From Diphasiastrum complanatum (taxonomy: Eukaryota; Streptophyta; Lycopodiopsida; Lycopodiales; Lycopodiaceae): 64,000 nt of DNA. Shown one piece after another: positions 1-11,590 of this stretch. Numbering within the stretch: the stretch's first letter is position 1; each line of letters starts with the position of its first letter. The notes below the pieces were generated by a model, which worked only from the letters and a program-made list of their open reading frames with translations, was not told the origin of the DNA and did not search any database. The translations under genes were made by a program, and so were the position numbers. The stretch spans positions 14,384,393 through 14,448,392 of the forward strand of contig CM055106.1 of assembly GCA_029204225.1 (NCBI GenBank). Reading direction: 5' to 3'.

Positions 1-76
1 TTATAAGAAACTTCTCGATTGAGCAACATGTTTAACTGTTGGTTGCTATGGTGCTCGTGTTGTTGTCGTGAAGATC

Positions 77-1255
77 CTATTGTGATTCATAACTGACGTG
101 ACAAGCAGGTAGGATCTTAGTTGGTTGTTTTGGACAGTCTTTGAAATTGTGTTTTTGGATACAGTATGGACACTCAGCATGGTACTGGGTCTTAACTGGA
201 CAATCAACCATGAAGGGGCCGGTTTCACCACAGATGAAACATCTAGTGTGCAATGGCCCTTGTATAACGGCGTAGCCATCTTGTATGGCTAGTGGTTCTA
301 GACTTGCTGGTGGATATTCATGATAAGGTAAGGCATTTCCAAATTGTGATGGGTGTTCTTTATATTGTTGAACTGTATGTATTTGGATAGGTCGATATGA
401 AGGACAAGCATCAACAGGATGCATAGCCCGGCAGTGTGGGCATCATATTGTTTTTTGTCTATAAGGTACCTGTGCAGGGTTTAACTGACTATGCATACTA
501 CTTTGGATAGACTTCAGGGTAGCTTGAAACTCTTTGGTGAGTTTCTCCATCTGTAGTTGGTGTTGCTTATTAAACAACTCCAACTGGGATTTCCAGAGTT
601 GATCTCAGGTATCCTCGATCGGCTTCGACTCATGGAGAGGAGCATGTGGTGCTCGTCTTTCCTTGGATTCATCAACATTTGATCCTTCGTCTTCTTCCTT
701 GATGGCATCAGACATAGCTAATTTGAGGCTCATATATTCGTCATTTGATTTAAGCTCGTGTCTAATCCATCTTGGAAGGCCGACTAAAAACCAGATGATG
801 AGCATCTGTTTAGAGGGTTGTTCCTGTACTTGACTTTTGAGGCATTTGAAACGCTCGATATAGTGTCGTACACGTTCATCCTTTGCCATCTTGATGTTAC
901 TCAATTTGACAAAAGGACTCTCGATCAAGCGAAAAGGCTTAAAACGCTTGATAAAGGACTCTTTCAAGATTGACCAGTCTGTCTTATCTTCACGATCAAG
1001 GTTGAAAAACCAATCACGTGCTTTAGTGATCATGGTCATCGAAAATAGTTGGACCATAGCACCGAGAGATGTTTCACCATACACATCACATGCATTCTCA
1101 AAGATTTGCAAAAAAATTTGAGGGTCCGAACTACCGTCAAACTTTGGTAGATCTAGCTTGGGTGTACGTCTTTCAAAATGAGCAACGTGGGTAGCAGAAG
1201 CACCATTAAGGTTGGTTCTGGCCTGGGAGGAGTCAACAGGGCTGTTGAAAGCACC
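77..1255 (-). pseudogene. Ty3/gypsy gag polyprotein, broken
   Basis: This is a retrotransposon capsid (gag) gene. The reading frame is open from about 1255 down to 605 and carries a retrotrans-gag-type domain (motif W-F-F-N-L, then F-I-K-R-F, then F-L-V-G-L-P). One in-frame stop at 602-604 and another near 440 break it. The C-terminal part then shows three zinc-knuckle-like motifs: CPHCRAMHPVDAC (spacing CX2CX3HX4C), CFICGETGPFMVDC (no His), and CPYCIQKHNFKDC (CX2CX3HX4C again). The N-terminal string RTNLNGASATH recurs on the plus strand at the end of the window, and the knuckle region recurs at 58.4-58.8 kb, so one family is present three times. No pol follows because the window starts here. 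The two stops make it a likely pseudogene. Confidence 0.85.
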
Positions 1256-1412
1256 CTACTACTTGCTGAGAATTTGCAAATTTCCAGCCACAAGTTGACC
1301 TAACCCTGAATAGGGTTTGCTGAATTTTGGGCGCCCTCCTACACAAATGCAAACCTGAAAACAAAAACAGCAAGATAAGGAGACACCACAACCAAAAATC
1401 AGTCTTCTTATT

Positions 1413-1850
1413 AAGCATGGAGTATATACAATGCAAAAAGCTCCTCTTCACAAAGAGGGAGTCTCTTAAATAAGCAAGAGAGCTCCTTAGGTGGCATCCT
1501 AGTGGAATTTCCACATTTCACGAATTACAAGTGGAATAATGCTCTCCCCTAGAAGTCACCATCAAAGGGTGGCTCACTCTACTTTCTTCAAGAGGGGTAT
1601 ACTTGCATTTATTACATTTGCCTAGAAATACTAGTTCCTACATGGTCATTCCATCTTTGGGATTCACCATGAGGCTTACACAGTTCTTTCATGTCTTTCC
1701 TAGCTAGTATTTCTCGGCTCTCATACTCGGCTCCCAGTCTTCATTAGTCTCGTCTTCGCAGAGAGCTCTTCGGTCTAAGGTGAGAGGTGCTCTTGAGTTG
1801 CTCAGTCCGAGTATCTTGGAGATTCGTCAGAATCAGCCAACAGGGTTTCT
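1413..1850. repeat. Direct repeat, copy 1 (LTR-like)
   Basis: This block is about 90% identical by eye to 2611-3043 in the same orientation, starting near the shared 'agcatggagt' and ending at 'gattcgtcagaatc.gccaaca'. The pair spaced 1.2 kb apart could be the LTRs of a small non-autonomous element or a simple segmental duplication. No primer-binding site was recognised between them. Confidence 0.7.
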
Positions 1851-2610
1851 GATGTAGAAGGTGTTGGAGCTCAATGGGCAACGATGTTAAATGTTTACAG
1901 ATCCTTTGATCCAGAGGATCTGTTGGTTTTCAAAATTAATTCTTTCTTACTTCTGCCTATCAGCAGAGACGGTGGGTTCTTTTTGAGATTGTCATTCTTG
2001 TTTTAAACCTAGGCAGAAGGGAACAAATTGTCATTGTAATATATTTTTTGTCCTACCTGTCAGAGGACTACTCAGGGTCATCTCTCTTGAACGCACTTAC
2101 ATTCTAACATAGATGCAAGCCAAGAACGCTCATTCACAGATCAGAGTGCAGCCCATATGAACATTCAGAAGATTCTACAACTATCTACTCCTAAAAACGA
2201 ACTAAATCAGATCCTAAGCATTACTAAACTGAACTACACTTGCATAAATTGACAAAACAAGAACCAAGAACTAATCTACAGCATGTTAGAAGTCCAAGAA
2301 TCAAGAAACCAACCAGTCTTTTGATTCTTGGACATCCCAAGAACATCAAGAACTGGACTGTAAAAGATATGCAAGAACTGCACCACAGTTCCAGCCTATT
2401 TAGTTTACCTAAATGTTGGCTTCTACATTATTCCACAAACAAGAAAAGAAACTAATCCACTCTATGAAAGCAGCAAATCTAATCCACTCTACAGTCCACA
2501 ACCACACACAAAAGGAGGGAAGGACAAGATCATAAATGCATCACTCAAGAAACAAGCATGATCAAGGAGCTCAATGGATGCACCAAACTCATGAAGGCTC
2601 TTCTCATTTC
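1851..2610. other. Spacer between the two direct repeats
   Basis: No gene is seen here. The stretch around 2055-2130 (cctgtcag..ggatgctc-like text) loosely resembles 16,915-16,970 next to the gypsy C 3' end, so it may be gypsy terminal sequence. Confidence 0.3.
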
Positions 2611-3043
2611 AGCATGGAGTTGATACAATTCACAAAAAGCTCCTCTTCACAAAGATGGATTCCCTTAAATAAGCAAGAGAGCTCCTTAGGTGGCATCCTA
2701 GTGGAATTTCCACATTTCACAAATTACAAGTGGAATAATGCTCTCCACTAGAGGTCACCATCAAAAGGTGGCTCACTCTACTTTCTTTAAGAGGGGTCTA
2801 CTTGCATTTATTACATTTGCTTAGAAATACTAGTTCCTACATGGTCATTCCATCTTCCGAGATTCACCATGAGGCTTACACAGTTCTTGCTTGTCATTCC
2901 TAACTAACATTTCTCAGCTCTCATACTCGGCTCTCAATCTTTATTAGCCTCGTCTTCTCAGAGACCTCCTGGGTCTAAGGTGAGAGGTGCTTTTGAGTTG
3001 CTCTGTCCAAGTATCTTGGGGATTCGTCAGAATCGGCCAACAT
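2611..3043. repeat. Direct repeat, copy 2 (LTR-like)
   Basis: Partner of the repeat at 1413-1850. After 3043 (ending ..ggccaaca) the two copies diverge at once, which fits an element boundary ending in CA. Confidence 0.7.
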
Positions 3044-3362
3044 CATCCCACCCCTAATGTGTTGCAGGACCCACTGCAACTCATATTGGACGATATCGCT
3101 CCGCTTTGCATTGGCATCTTCAATTGTCACCTGGAAAAGCATAGATCCTCGTTCACTTACGTAAAACCAAGTGCTTATTGTCGCCAGTCTTTATCACAAA
3201 AATTGTTTTTCACAAATTGCCGAAGTTTAACTAGAATGTCTTATTGCTGCAATTGGTTGACATTCTCAAAATTGGAGAGCTCTCAACAGCTTCACAACTT
3301 GCATGCTCGAGTGCTTTCCATGTGTCTCTTTGTTTAGTCACTTGTATCTGCCATTGACGGTT

Positions 3363-4481
3363 TCATCTTTGGTTTCTTGGTTTCTTCTGGGAGGTCTGTA
3401 TCCTCCATTTGACTCTAGGTGTTTCCGTGGTTCTTCTCTGAGTTGAAGTTCCAGTCTCAAGGAAAACCTTTGATCTACAGGTTGCACAAACTTTGATTAT
3501 CAGTCTCGAGGGGATGGATTCATAAAAAATTGGTGGTAGGAGCAGTTTTAGATGGATAGTTTGGTAACGGTAAGGAAACATGATGAAGGCTTGTTGGTAG
3601 GGTGAAAGAACTGATAGTTCTACAGTTGCAGCCTTGGACCCTTGCAATGTCGAGCTTTGACCACCACTTGTTGGGTGAGGAGCTTGCTTTATTTTGCAGG
3701 TTCACAGTTGTCTTCATCTTTCTTTTTTGCAGCTCATTCTTTTGATCCATTACTTTTGGATCTCTTTGGGCTATGATATGAGGGGATTCAACTATCATTG
3801 CTCCAGAGAGTTTCTTTTGATCAAGATTGATTTGACTCATCGGTTGCTTAAGTTTTGTCCTTTCCTCCTCAGCTTCCTGGATCTTTCTCTTTATTTTTGA
3901 TGTCTTCTAGCTGCTTCGCCTGCTTCTTAGATCTTCGTTTGGCTGATCATGCATTGTAGGTGGCAGTTGGTCTCCGCAAGACACTTGCAATGTTTTAACA
4001 ACTGCTTTGGTAAGACTATAAAAAACTAGAGATTTCTCAAAAGAACAGTAGACTGATGATAAACAAACAGATGGAAGGAAGGGTGGTGGTGACAACGGTA
4101 GATGGTGTGGATGATAGGCATGATAATGGGCATAGAATTTGAAGTATGGCAAGAGGCCGGTTGAAGAAAGAGACTGATTTCTCAATGTTTGTGTTTTCCT
4201 TTTCTGAAGGATCTTCGTCATGACTGGAATACTTCTTTTGATTGAGTCTCTTCAGATTACCCATTTGCTTTCTTTAGTCTTGTCTTTTCATATTTGACTT
4301 GTGACCTTGGCTGTCGATCTTGCTGATGTTGTTGTTGGCAGCGTAACTGCTCCAGTGGATTCAAGCAGATCCACTCTCCCCCCCCAAAAAAAATCTGTTG
4401 GTGGGGATGTTGTTGCTGGTAACTGTTCATGCTCATGATTGGAGCGACGTGTGGAACACGTAGTTGAAACTCGTTGAACAT
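3363..4481 (-). pseudogene. Unrecognised Gln/His/Ser-rich coding remnant
   Basis: Several minus-strand frames follow one another with the feel of real but broken coding sequence. A 74-residue piece at 4257-4481 is Gln-rich (SYQQQHPHQQ, QQQHQQDRQ). A His/Pro-rich piece lies at 3907-4221 (YHAYHPHHLP). A basic helical piece at 3520-3840 continues an upstream E-E-E-R-T-K-L-K stretch. A further piece at 3363-3647 reads SVLSPYQQAF. Frame changes separate them and could be introns or indels. The family is not recognised; a low-complexity transcriptional regulator is one possibility. It may equally be chance open frames. Confidence 0.25.
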
Positions 4482-4833
4482 GTGACTGGACTAAAGATTA
4501 AACTAAATTTGTTTCGATCTTGCTGTAGTTGACTCAAAAAATAATATGGCAATGAGATGCAAGAATCAACTCTAATTTGACATGCACTTCTCATATTTTT
4601 CAAAAATTCTAAACTACTGTACAAGGGAATCTGAAGATGGATAGATGAATGAAAATGTGTTCAGGAGATGCTCTACAGAAGACTCTCGTGCAATAGCTAT
4701 TCCTCAGGCAAAAATCAATCACACAAAATAGGTGAAGAGAAACAAGGAAATAAAGAAACGTTACAGAGAGTGAGAACTGTATAGCACTTGTCGAACAAAA
4801 CTTGCATTCATCAACATGTTGCTTTGGTCCCAA

Positions 4834-5200
4834 GTTCTTCCTTCCCTTGGAAATTAAGATGCATTCCTACTTACCGATAAAAGTTCAAAATTAAGGTGAC
4901 CCTATGCCAATCATCATCTCACTCAGGCTCATGCCAACAAATAAAAATGGCTCCTAAAATGTGCCTAGTCACTAATGTGAATCTACCCTGCCAAAAAGAA
5001 ATAATATTTTGGTAGGTAAGATATAAAAAGAGTGAGTGATCATGAGAGGTACTAAAATGATAAGAATTTAGGATTGAATCTTAAAAAATTGAAAAAGTCG
5101 GTAAGAAAAGGAAAGGAAGAAAAGAAACCTCACTTTCATGCGCTGTATCTTTTCTTTTGCACGCTTTCTTAGCCAAGGCTTATAGTGCTTCGTTGAACAC
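4834..5200. other. No gene seen upstream of first CYSTM-like gene
   Basis: AT-rich sequence without a supported feature. It precedes the putative core promoter at about 5203. Confidence 0.4.
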
Positions 5201-5202
5201 GA

Positions 5203-5225
5203 ATATATCGGCCAAGTGAGAGCAG
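5203..5225 (+). promoter_or_regulatory. Putative TATA box and conserved start region of CYSTM-like gene 1
   Basis: A TATA-like run (atatat, 5203-5208) is followed within a few bases by caagtgagagcag (5213-5225). The same 13-mer follows the TATA box (tataaat) of the second CYSTM-like gene at 40,433-40,456. Conservation between paralogues supports a core promoter and 5' leader; no start site is proved. Confidence 0.5.
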
Positions 5226-5342
5226 CAGCTCTACAACCCATGATTGTGAGATCGTGTTCATGTAAATTACCAGAATTTTCTGGTTGTGAATTATCAGCAG
5301 ATTTAAGTAGCGCTTCTTCTACAAACCAGTAACTTGGAGGTC

Positions 5343-5744
5343 ATGGCTCGTCGTGTCCGTTCATCTTCGAAGTACAACCCAAGGAGCGCTGACAATATTC
5401 ATCGAGGGTTCTGGAAAGGATGGTAATTTCTAAGCTTTTGTTCTTGTGTGGATCGGGGACGTTGTGCTATAAATAATGCTGCTTTTTCTTTGTTATTGTT
5501 GTCTGTATGAGCTGCACATGTTTAATAATTTGGATATGGGACCGTCTAATTACATCAACTAATAACATATACTTCTTATTCAAAACGTAGCTATAATTAC
5601 TATCTTTCAAACACTAAGCTAGCAAGTTTGAAAGCGTTATGTTTTATTGGGATGCTTTCGTTTTGCAGCTTAGCGGCTATTTGCTGCTGCTGTGTGTTGG
5701 ACGAGTGCTGTTGTGATCCTACCGTTGTCATAACCGATAATTGA
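5343..5744 (+). CDS. CYSTM-like cysteine-rich transmembrane-module small protein (two exons)
   Basis: Exon 1 is 5343-5422, the intron 5423-5668 starts with GTAATT and ends TTTTGCAG, and exon 2 is 5669-5744. The joined frame gives 51 residues: a basic, polar N-terminus (MARRVRSSSK), then FWKGCLAAICCCCVLDECCC, then a short tail ending ITDN. Eight cysteines sit at residues 27, 32-35 and 40-42 in a short hydrophobic helix. This pattern matches plant CYSTM-type proteins, small tail-anchored-like membrane proteins often linked to stress responses. The intron splits the first Cys codon as TG|C. The paralogue at 40,581-40,893 has the same intron position and phase. The start is the first ATG with a clean frame into the motif. 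Function here is inferred from family resemblance only. Confidence 0.85.
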
Positions 5745-8262
5745 TCTAAATGCTTATGTGCCAAGCTGGCCTGGACAAGATGGCATGATCATCGGTTAGG
5801 GGAACCGTTTAGAAGTCATCTTCAGATGCTACCTTAACAAGATTCCATCTAAGCTCTAAGATGTTCGGCCATCATGAACAAATGGCGGAGTAATGACTTT
5901 ATGATAGCGCTTATCATGATTCTATGTTGAAACTTGCTTATTGATTTACAAATGCATTTTCTGCTATTGGTTGAGGTTAATACTTCAACACCTTACTTTT
6001 GAGTGGTTATCTGCTATTTACTTAGATGTTTCTCGTGTTGTGTGAAACAAAATCATTCTTCTAGGCTGTAAGTTGTCACGCGGATCTTCCGTATTGACGT
6101 TAATAGCTGGTTGTTAAGGGAATCATTAAACATATGAAGTACTATCTGATGATCAACTCGGTCACAATTCTTGGTAATACTAATGTTTCTGCACGGAATA
6201 AGATGTATGGCAGTTAGCTATGTAAGAATTGGTTCGCAAGTGTTGGATTAAATCTATTGCAATAATCAATCAAATAACTTGATGATTGGAAACTAGACAG
6301 TATGTGAAGGAAGTGCTCTGAAAACAGGCAATGGAATGGAATCAACATTATTTCTCAAAAATCGGCATCATGAAATTTTTGATGGTTTTCATAGGCATGA
6401 TACATACCCTTTTTGTGAGTAAGTCCTCAAAAAAATCGAGAAGCTTAAAAAATTGCAAGTTTCATGAGGATAACTCAAAAAAAGTTTCCTAAGCACTCTC
6501 AATTCATGGTTGATTTCTGTGGGTGCTTCATCATGGCAATTTGATAATTATAAAACAAAATTGGATTATTTTGTCTACTTGGTGCTACTATATCATTTTG
6601 GTGTTGCCCAAAAAATTGGCTATTGATGTGATCAATTAACTCAAAAAAAGAAAATCCTAAATTTTTTCAATAATCTTGAATCCTTAAGAACCAATAAAAG
6701 TCAATCATCGCTAGAATGGTGCTTTGGTCATGCATTGTGTACTTTGTGATAAAAGAAGGGCTAATGGTCAAACTAAAATAGAGACTCAAATTTTACAAGA
6801 CAACATTTGAGAGACAAAAAAATTGTTATATAATTTTTACAATTTGATACAATGTGTCTTTGAGCAAATTCATAAATTGTATAGTAGATGCACATCATAT
6901 TAAATGCCAAAAACTAAAGATACTTGCAAAAGAAAAAAATCACTTCAACATAAATTCAAAAGCTAGTAAAATGGCTAGTAAGACCTTATAAGCCCAATAA
7001 TTTGTAAATTGTTTTAATCTATGTTGAGCTCATTTGTGATAGAGCTCAAGAATTCTTTCCATTTCTCTCACATGCGCATGTGCATATATCCTATAATAAA
7101 TGTTTATACTTCTATCATGCTTTCCATTGTTTGCTTGTTTCATAATGTTTGGTGATGTGAATAGCAAATAGAATGGCACTTTTCTTTTTTGTATTGACAA
7201 TTACACAAATGGTAGAATGGTGTGTAGTAAGGCTAAGGTGTTTCATCTTTTGGTAGCTTATCTTTGTGTTTTAATGCTTGCAATATGATACTTTGTTGTG
7301 CTCTAGTACTTATGGAGCCTTTTGTTGTCACTATTTAGTCATACATAATAAGGGCAAAGAAATGGAATAGAGCTTGCGGTTTTGATTGTATTTGCTTCTC
7401 TCCATCTACTCTTCATTTCTTGTGGTGTTCGTGGTGTTAGATGATTCTTTTAGTTCAAGCTAGCCAAGCTAAACAAGGAGCCAAGGTGATTCCAAAAGAG
7501 AAAATAAGAAAGCAAAAAGTTCACTGACACACAAAAGAGATAAGAAAATGATCGAGTTAGATGTTTAGATACTTATTAATCTCCATATTTGTGCCAATAA
7601 TCCACACTAGGATGCGACAAATTTCATTTTTTTGATGTGGAAGTGTGAGTGACACACTTTCTACACTCTTAGAAAACTGAATTTTCTTGTTGTAACAATG
7701 TTTTTTTCATTGATCTCGTATCACGTTATGCTATACTCACCCCATGGAACCCTCCAACCAATTCCATTTAGTCTAGATATGTCCAAGATCACCAATCTCT
7801 AGTCTAGAAAAAACTACCAATAAAACCTAGATGGAATGATTTGGGCAACATCTTTTTGATGTTGTTGCGAAGGAAAGTGTCTTATTGAATCTGAAAAACT
7901 CTCTCTTTCACCAAAATTTTGTTGATTTTAATTGCTTCTTGTTCATTTGCTCTTGCTAAAATAATGTCCATAATCTAAGCTTGTTATTTGTATAATTTGA
8001 TTGAAATAATGCATGTTAAACTAGTTGATGTTTTTTATTTTGGGCTTGTCAAATGCAAGTGATTGGCAAACTAGTTAAGCATTTTTGAAGCTATCAAGAT
8101 AAAAGAAGAAAATGCCATTCAACTTGCTAATCACATCCCCAAAGATAATGAAAGAAGCAAACAATGGAAAGCATGATGACAAAAATCATGAGTTCGAATT
8201 GGCTTAAAGCATAGACAGAGAAAGCCAAATTGAGTCTGGTACAAATTGTAAGGTACATCAGA
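5745..8262. other. Intergenic AT-rich sequence, no gene seen
   Basis: The first 200 bases are the probable 3' UTR of the CYSTM-like gene: short blocks (aagctgg, gatggcatgat) recur after the stop of the second copy. The rest is AT-rich and shows no coding frame or clear repeat that can be supported. Confidence 0.5.
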
Positions 8263-8469
8263 CTACCGATTAGGTTTTGGTAGGGTATACCTTCCATCTT
8301 CTATTTTTCTTCCTCTATTTTCGGGCAATCTTGCTTCGTCAATTTGGCTCCAGCTATCATTTGTGGACTCATTGAACTTCACATCTCTATTCAAAATGAC
8401 CTTCTTTGTGGTTAAATTGTAGAGTCTATACACTTGTGATCCGTTTGAGTATCCAACCATGATTGTTTG
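8263..8469 (-). mobile_element. Copia element B, integrase C-terminal fragment (3' side of insertion)
   Basis: On the minus strand this encodes TIMVGYSNGSQVYRLYNLTT and onward, closely matching the integrase tail of copia element A at 11,320-11,420. It stops exactly where the LTR of A begins. The last five bases before the LTR (gtttg, 8465-8469) are the reverse complement of caaac at 57,264-57,268, where the 5' side of the same gene is interrupted in the same codons by an inverted LTR end. The natural reading is that A inserted antisense into B, and this is B's 3' side. Confidence 0.85.
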
Positions 8470-9230
8470 TGTCAGAAATGGTGAACTCCTACAACTTTGT
8501 CGCAGCACAAACAAGACACAAAGGTCGAACAAGAACAATTTGCGACAGTCAACGTGTCTTTGACTCGAAGCACAAACGATTCGCGAATCAATCGCAAATC
8601 GTAAACACACCTCCAGGACCACGAAACGAAAAGAGCGAAACAAACGAAGAGAAATCCTTCGCGTTGCCAGCTGGCAGCTCAACGGGCTTCATGCCTAGCA
8701 GAAACGAATAGCAACAACAGAGACTAACTAATTAGTTGATTAGCGTTAACTAGTCTTGTGATTCTACGTTTAGCTATCTTGTAAACTCCACACAGTGGAG
8801 GTATAAACGATCCTCTCTGGATCATAATAAAAAGTAGGGAAGAGTGATAGTGAATACAGAGATCTGTAAGAAACAGAGAGAGACGTAGCGAATAGAGTAA
8901 GAAAGCAAAAATACCATAGCTATGCATGAAAGTCTACCAATGAGCAGAACACAACAAAAGAGCAGAGAGTCAATCCGCCAACGAGCGAGACACTGATGAT
9001 CTCGCTCCAAAACCAAACTGACAATATAGTTGCTCTATTTCGTGTATCTCTTGGCCTTGTGCTGTGTCTCTTGATTGCTAGGATAAAATATCTTCTGTGA
9101 TGCGTAGTCGAGTGTCTGGGATCCCGTAAGAGCTTCCGCATGAAAAGAAGATTCAAAGACAGAAAATTGTTCGCGAATCAGAATAGAGGACGAACACAAA
9201 AAACAAGAAAGAAAAAGTGCTTCCGTGACA
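8470..9230 (+). repeat. 5' LTR of copia element A
   Basis: The LTR begins TGTCAGAAAT and ends TTCCGTGACA (TG..CA), 761 bp, directly before the primer-binding site. Its first 281 bp recur at 13,279-13,559. Its last ~372 bp recur inverted at 57,269-57,640. Confidence 0.92.
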
Positions 9231-9242
9231 TGGTATCAGAGC
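9231..9242 (+). promoter_or_regulatory. Primer-binding site (initiator-Met tRNA type)
   Basis: TGGTATCAGAGC follows the LTR end without a gap. It is the usual primer-binding sequence of plant copia elements, complementary to the 3' end of initiator methionine tRNA. Confidence 0.9.
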
Positions 9243-9295
9243 TGACATGTTATCACTACTAACATCCCAGCAGTTATTCTTCCAGACAACACAAT

Positions 9296-9720
9296 ATGGC
9301 TACGACAATCCAGACCAGAGTAGCAATCAGTCTTGAAGGTGCAAATTACAGAATCTGGAAATTCAAAATCAAAACACTCTTGAAGGGCAAAGGCATCTGG
9401 TCAATGACCGAGCTCTCAGAGGTGCAGCCTCCAGAGGGAGACCCGAGGAGAGCTGAATGGATAAGAAAGGATGAGCACGCAATGGCGATCATCGTTTCGT
9501 CAATAAATGAAGATCTACTCATGCATATTGAAGACTGCGAAAGTAGCCATGCAGCGTGGGAAAGATTAAAATAGAAGTATGAAGTGAGGACTACAGCTTC
9601 AGTCATGCACCTTCACAATCAGCTGCAATCCATACGGTGAGATGGCAACCAGTTAGATCAGCATGTTGAGAAGATCAGAATGATCTTCGCTCAACTCGCT
9701 GCATCAGGACAGGAGCACCA
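9296..9720 (+). pseudogene. Copia element A gag, N-terminal part
   Basis: The frame starts MATTIQTRVAISLEGANYRIW, a typical copia gag opening (DUF4219/UBN2-like, with the conserved YxxW). It is open to a TAG at 9572-9574, and a reading frame resembling the rest of the gag (HLHNQLQ, FAQLAASGQ) follows in pieces. It lies 54 bases after the primer-binding site, as expected for the first gene of the element. The stop makes this copy defective. Confidence 0.88.
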
Positions 9721-9726
9721 CAACAG

Positions 9727-10521
9727 TTGATGTACTTCATGAAATCTGTACCGACGTCCTATCAGCCACTGAGAATGCTCATACTGAGTCTACCAGATAT
9801 GACATTCGACAAAGCAGTTAGTCTTGTCGCTGATGAGAGACTGATGAGAGACGAAGGAGAGGGAAGCAGTGATCAAGAGAAGGCTCTCTTCACGAAAGGA
9901 AAGAAGAAGAACAAAAACAAGCCAAGATTCGAGAAGACGAAGTCCTTGAATCAACAATCTTCTTCCTGCGATCACTGTCACAAACCAGGCCATACGACCA
10001 ACAAATGTTGGTTCAATCCAGAAATACCTTGCATGCACTACAAGAAGAAAGGGCATTTTGCATACGACTGCAGATTCAACCCAAAAAAGAAAAATAAAGC
10101 TGAAAAGGCAAATGTTGTAGAGTCATCAAAGGATACTGAAAGAGGTGACGAAGCTTCGACAAGCTACTCTGAACACGACTACGATGTAGTCATCGATTCA
10201 GGAGCAACACCTCACATAACCTGCAACAAGAAGATCTTGATCAACTTTTGCGAACTCGAAAACGACAGAGCAATGATTCTAGGCGATGGAAGCAGACACG
10301 ATGTCAAAGGCATCGGCTCTCTACAACTACGAACACTGTCAGGCCAAGTAGAGCTACCAGGAGCACTCTATGTGCCCTCACTCAGAAAGGATCTGCTATC
10401 TGTATCCAAGATGGCAGATCTAGGCATTCGAGTTTTGTTCGACGACAACACTTGTCGTATGATCGAGAAGACGACAAACAAGTTGCTGACGGTTGGATGC
10501 AGAGAAGGAAATCTCTACTAG
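9727..10521 (+). pseudogene. Copia element A gag C-terminus, zinc knuckle and protease
   Basis: The frame carries the end of gag (F-M-K-S-V-P-T-S-Y-Q-P-L), a basic stretch, the zinc knuckle CDHCHKPGHTTNKC (canonical CX2CX4HX4C) and a second knuckle whose second Cys has become Tyr (CMHYKKKGHFAYDC). The aspartic protease motif VIDSGATPHIT lies near residue 155, and the copia-typical LYVPSLRKDLLSVSKM follows near residue 216. The frame ends in a TAG at 10,519-10,521, just before the integrase region, so the polyprotein is broken. The protease active-site Asp is present. Confidence 0.93.
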
Positions 10522-10587
10522 GCCAAAATAATCAGCAAAAGCATATTAAGTGCTTCAGAAAATGAAGATCAGCTCTAGCATAGAAGA

Positions 10588-11590
10588 ATGTATCTGAACA
10601 TGCGGAGCCTGTATGACATGAGCAGAAAGGACTTTGTCACAGGTCTCAAGATTTCAAGGCCAGAGACTGAGTTCTGTGAAGCTTGTCATGAAGGCAAGCA
10701 ACATTGGAATCCATTCACACACGAGGGAAGAAGAGCCAAAGAAGTTCTTGAGCTTGTCCACTCTGATGTGTGTGGACCAATGAAAACAAATTTGCTCTTA
10801 GGTTCGAGATATTTTCTAACGTTCATAGATGATTACAGCCGAATGACCACGATCTACTACTTGAAAAAGAAATATGAAGTATTTGATTCTTTTAAGAAGT
10901 TCATGGCATTCGTAGAGTGACACACCTCAAAAACAGATCCTTAGATCTGACAATGGAGGTGAATACAAAAGCACAAAATTCTCAAGATTCTGCGAAGAAC
11001 AGGGGATCGAACACCAGTTCACTCCTACATACACACCATAATACAATGGTGTGGCAGAAAGAAAAAATATAACGCTAGTCGAAGGAGCCAGATGCATGAT
11101 GGCACAGGCTCAATTGTCGGGTCAATTCTGGGTCGAGGCAATAGCTGCAGTTGTACACCTGCAGAACAGATCTACAATGACAGCGCTGGAGAACAAAACA
11201 CCATACAAAATGTGGACAGGCAGAAATCCTGATCTGTCATGCGTACGAGTGTTTGTATGTGCAACATACAAGCACATTCCAAAGGAAAAGAGAAACAAGC
11301 TCGATGACAAATCTGAGCAAACAATCATGGTCGGCTACTCAAACGGAACACATGTATATAGACTCTATGATCCAACCACGAAGAAGGTTGTTTCGAACAG
11401 AGATGTGAAGTTCGACAAGTCCACATTCCCTGGGCTGAAAGACGAAAGAGGCCATGAGATCTTCACACTGCTGCCTATTCAAGAGGGAAATCGAGGACAT
11501 ACATCAAATCAGAATGCAGATCCCCAGACTCCAGAGCAGCGGGAAGCAGAGGATCGACCCCACGAACAAGAAATGTTTGAGCAGCGATGA
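10588..11590 (+). pseudogene. Copia element A integrase
   Basis: The first part has the GAG-pre-integrase zinc-binding region (M-R-S-L-Y-D-M ... C-E-A-C-H-E-G-K-Q) and the start of the catalytic core (HSDVCGPM, FIDDYSR). A TGA at 10,918-10,920 interrupts it. The core then resumes with SDNGGEYKS and, after another frame break near 11,040, GVAERKN. All three catalytic acidic residues (D, D, E) are therefore present but not in one frame. The second open part (11,051-11,590) ends with the MVGYSNGTHVYRLYDPTT tail. That tail is the segment into which A itself inserted in its relative B. Confidence 0.93.

Noticed and set aside
8724-9156. Minus-strand frames across the 5' LTR
   Set aside because: They lie inside an LTR and are mirrored in the inverted LTR end at 57.3-57.6 kb; they are non-coding shadows.
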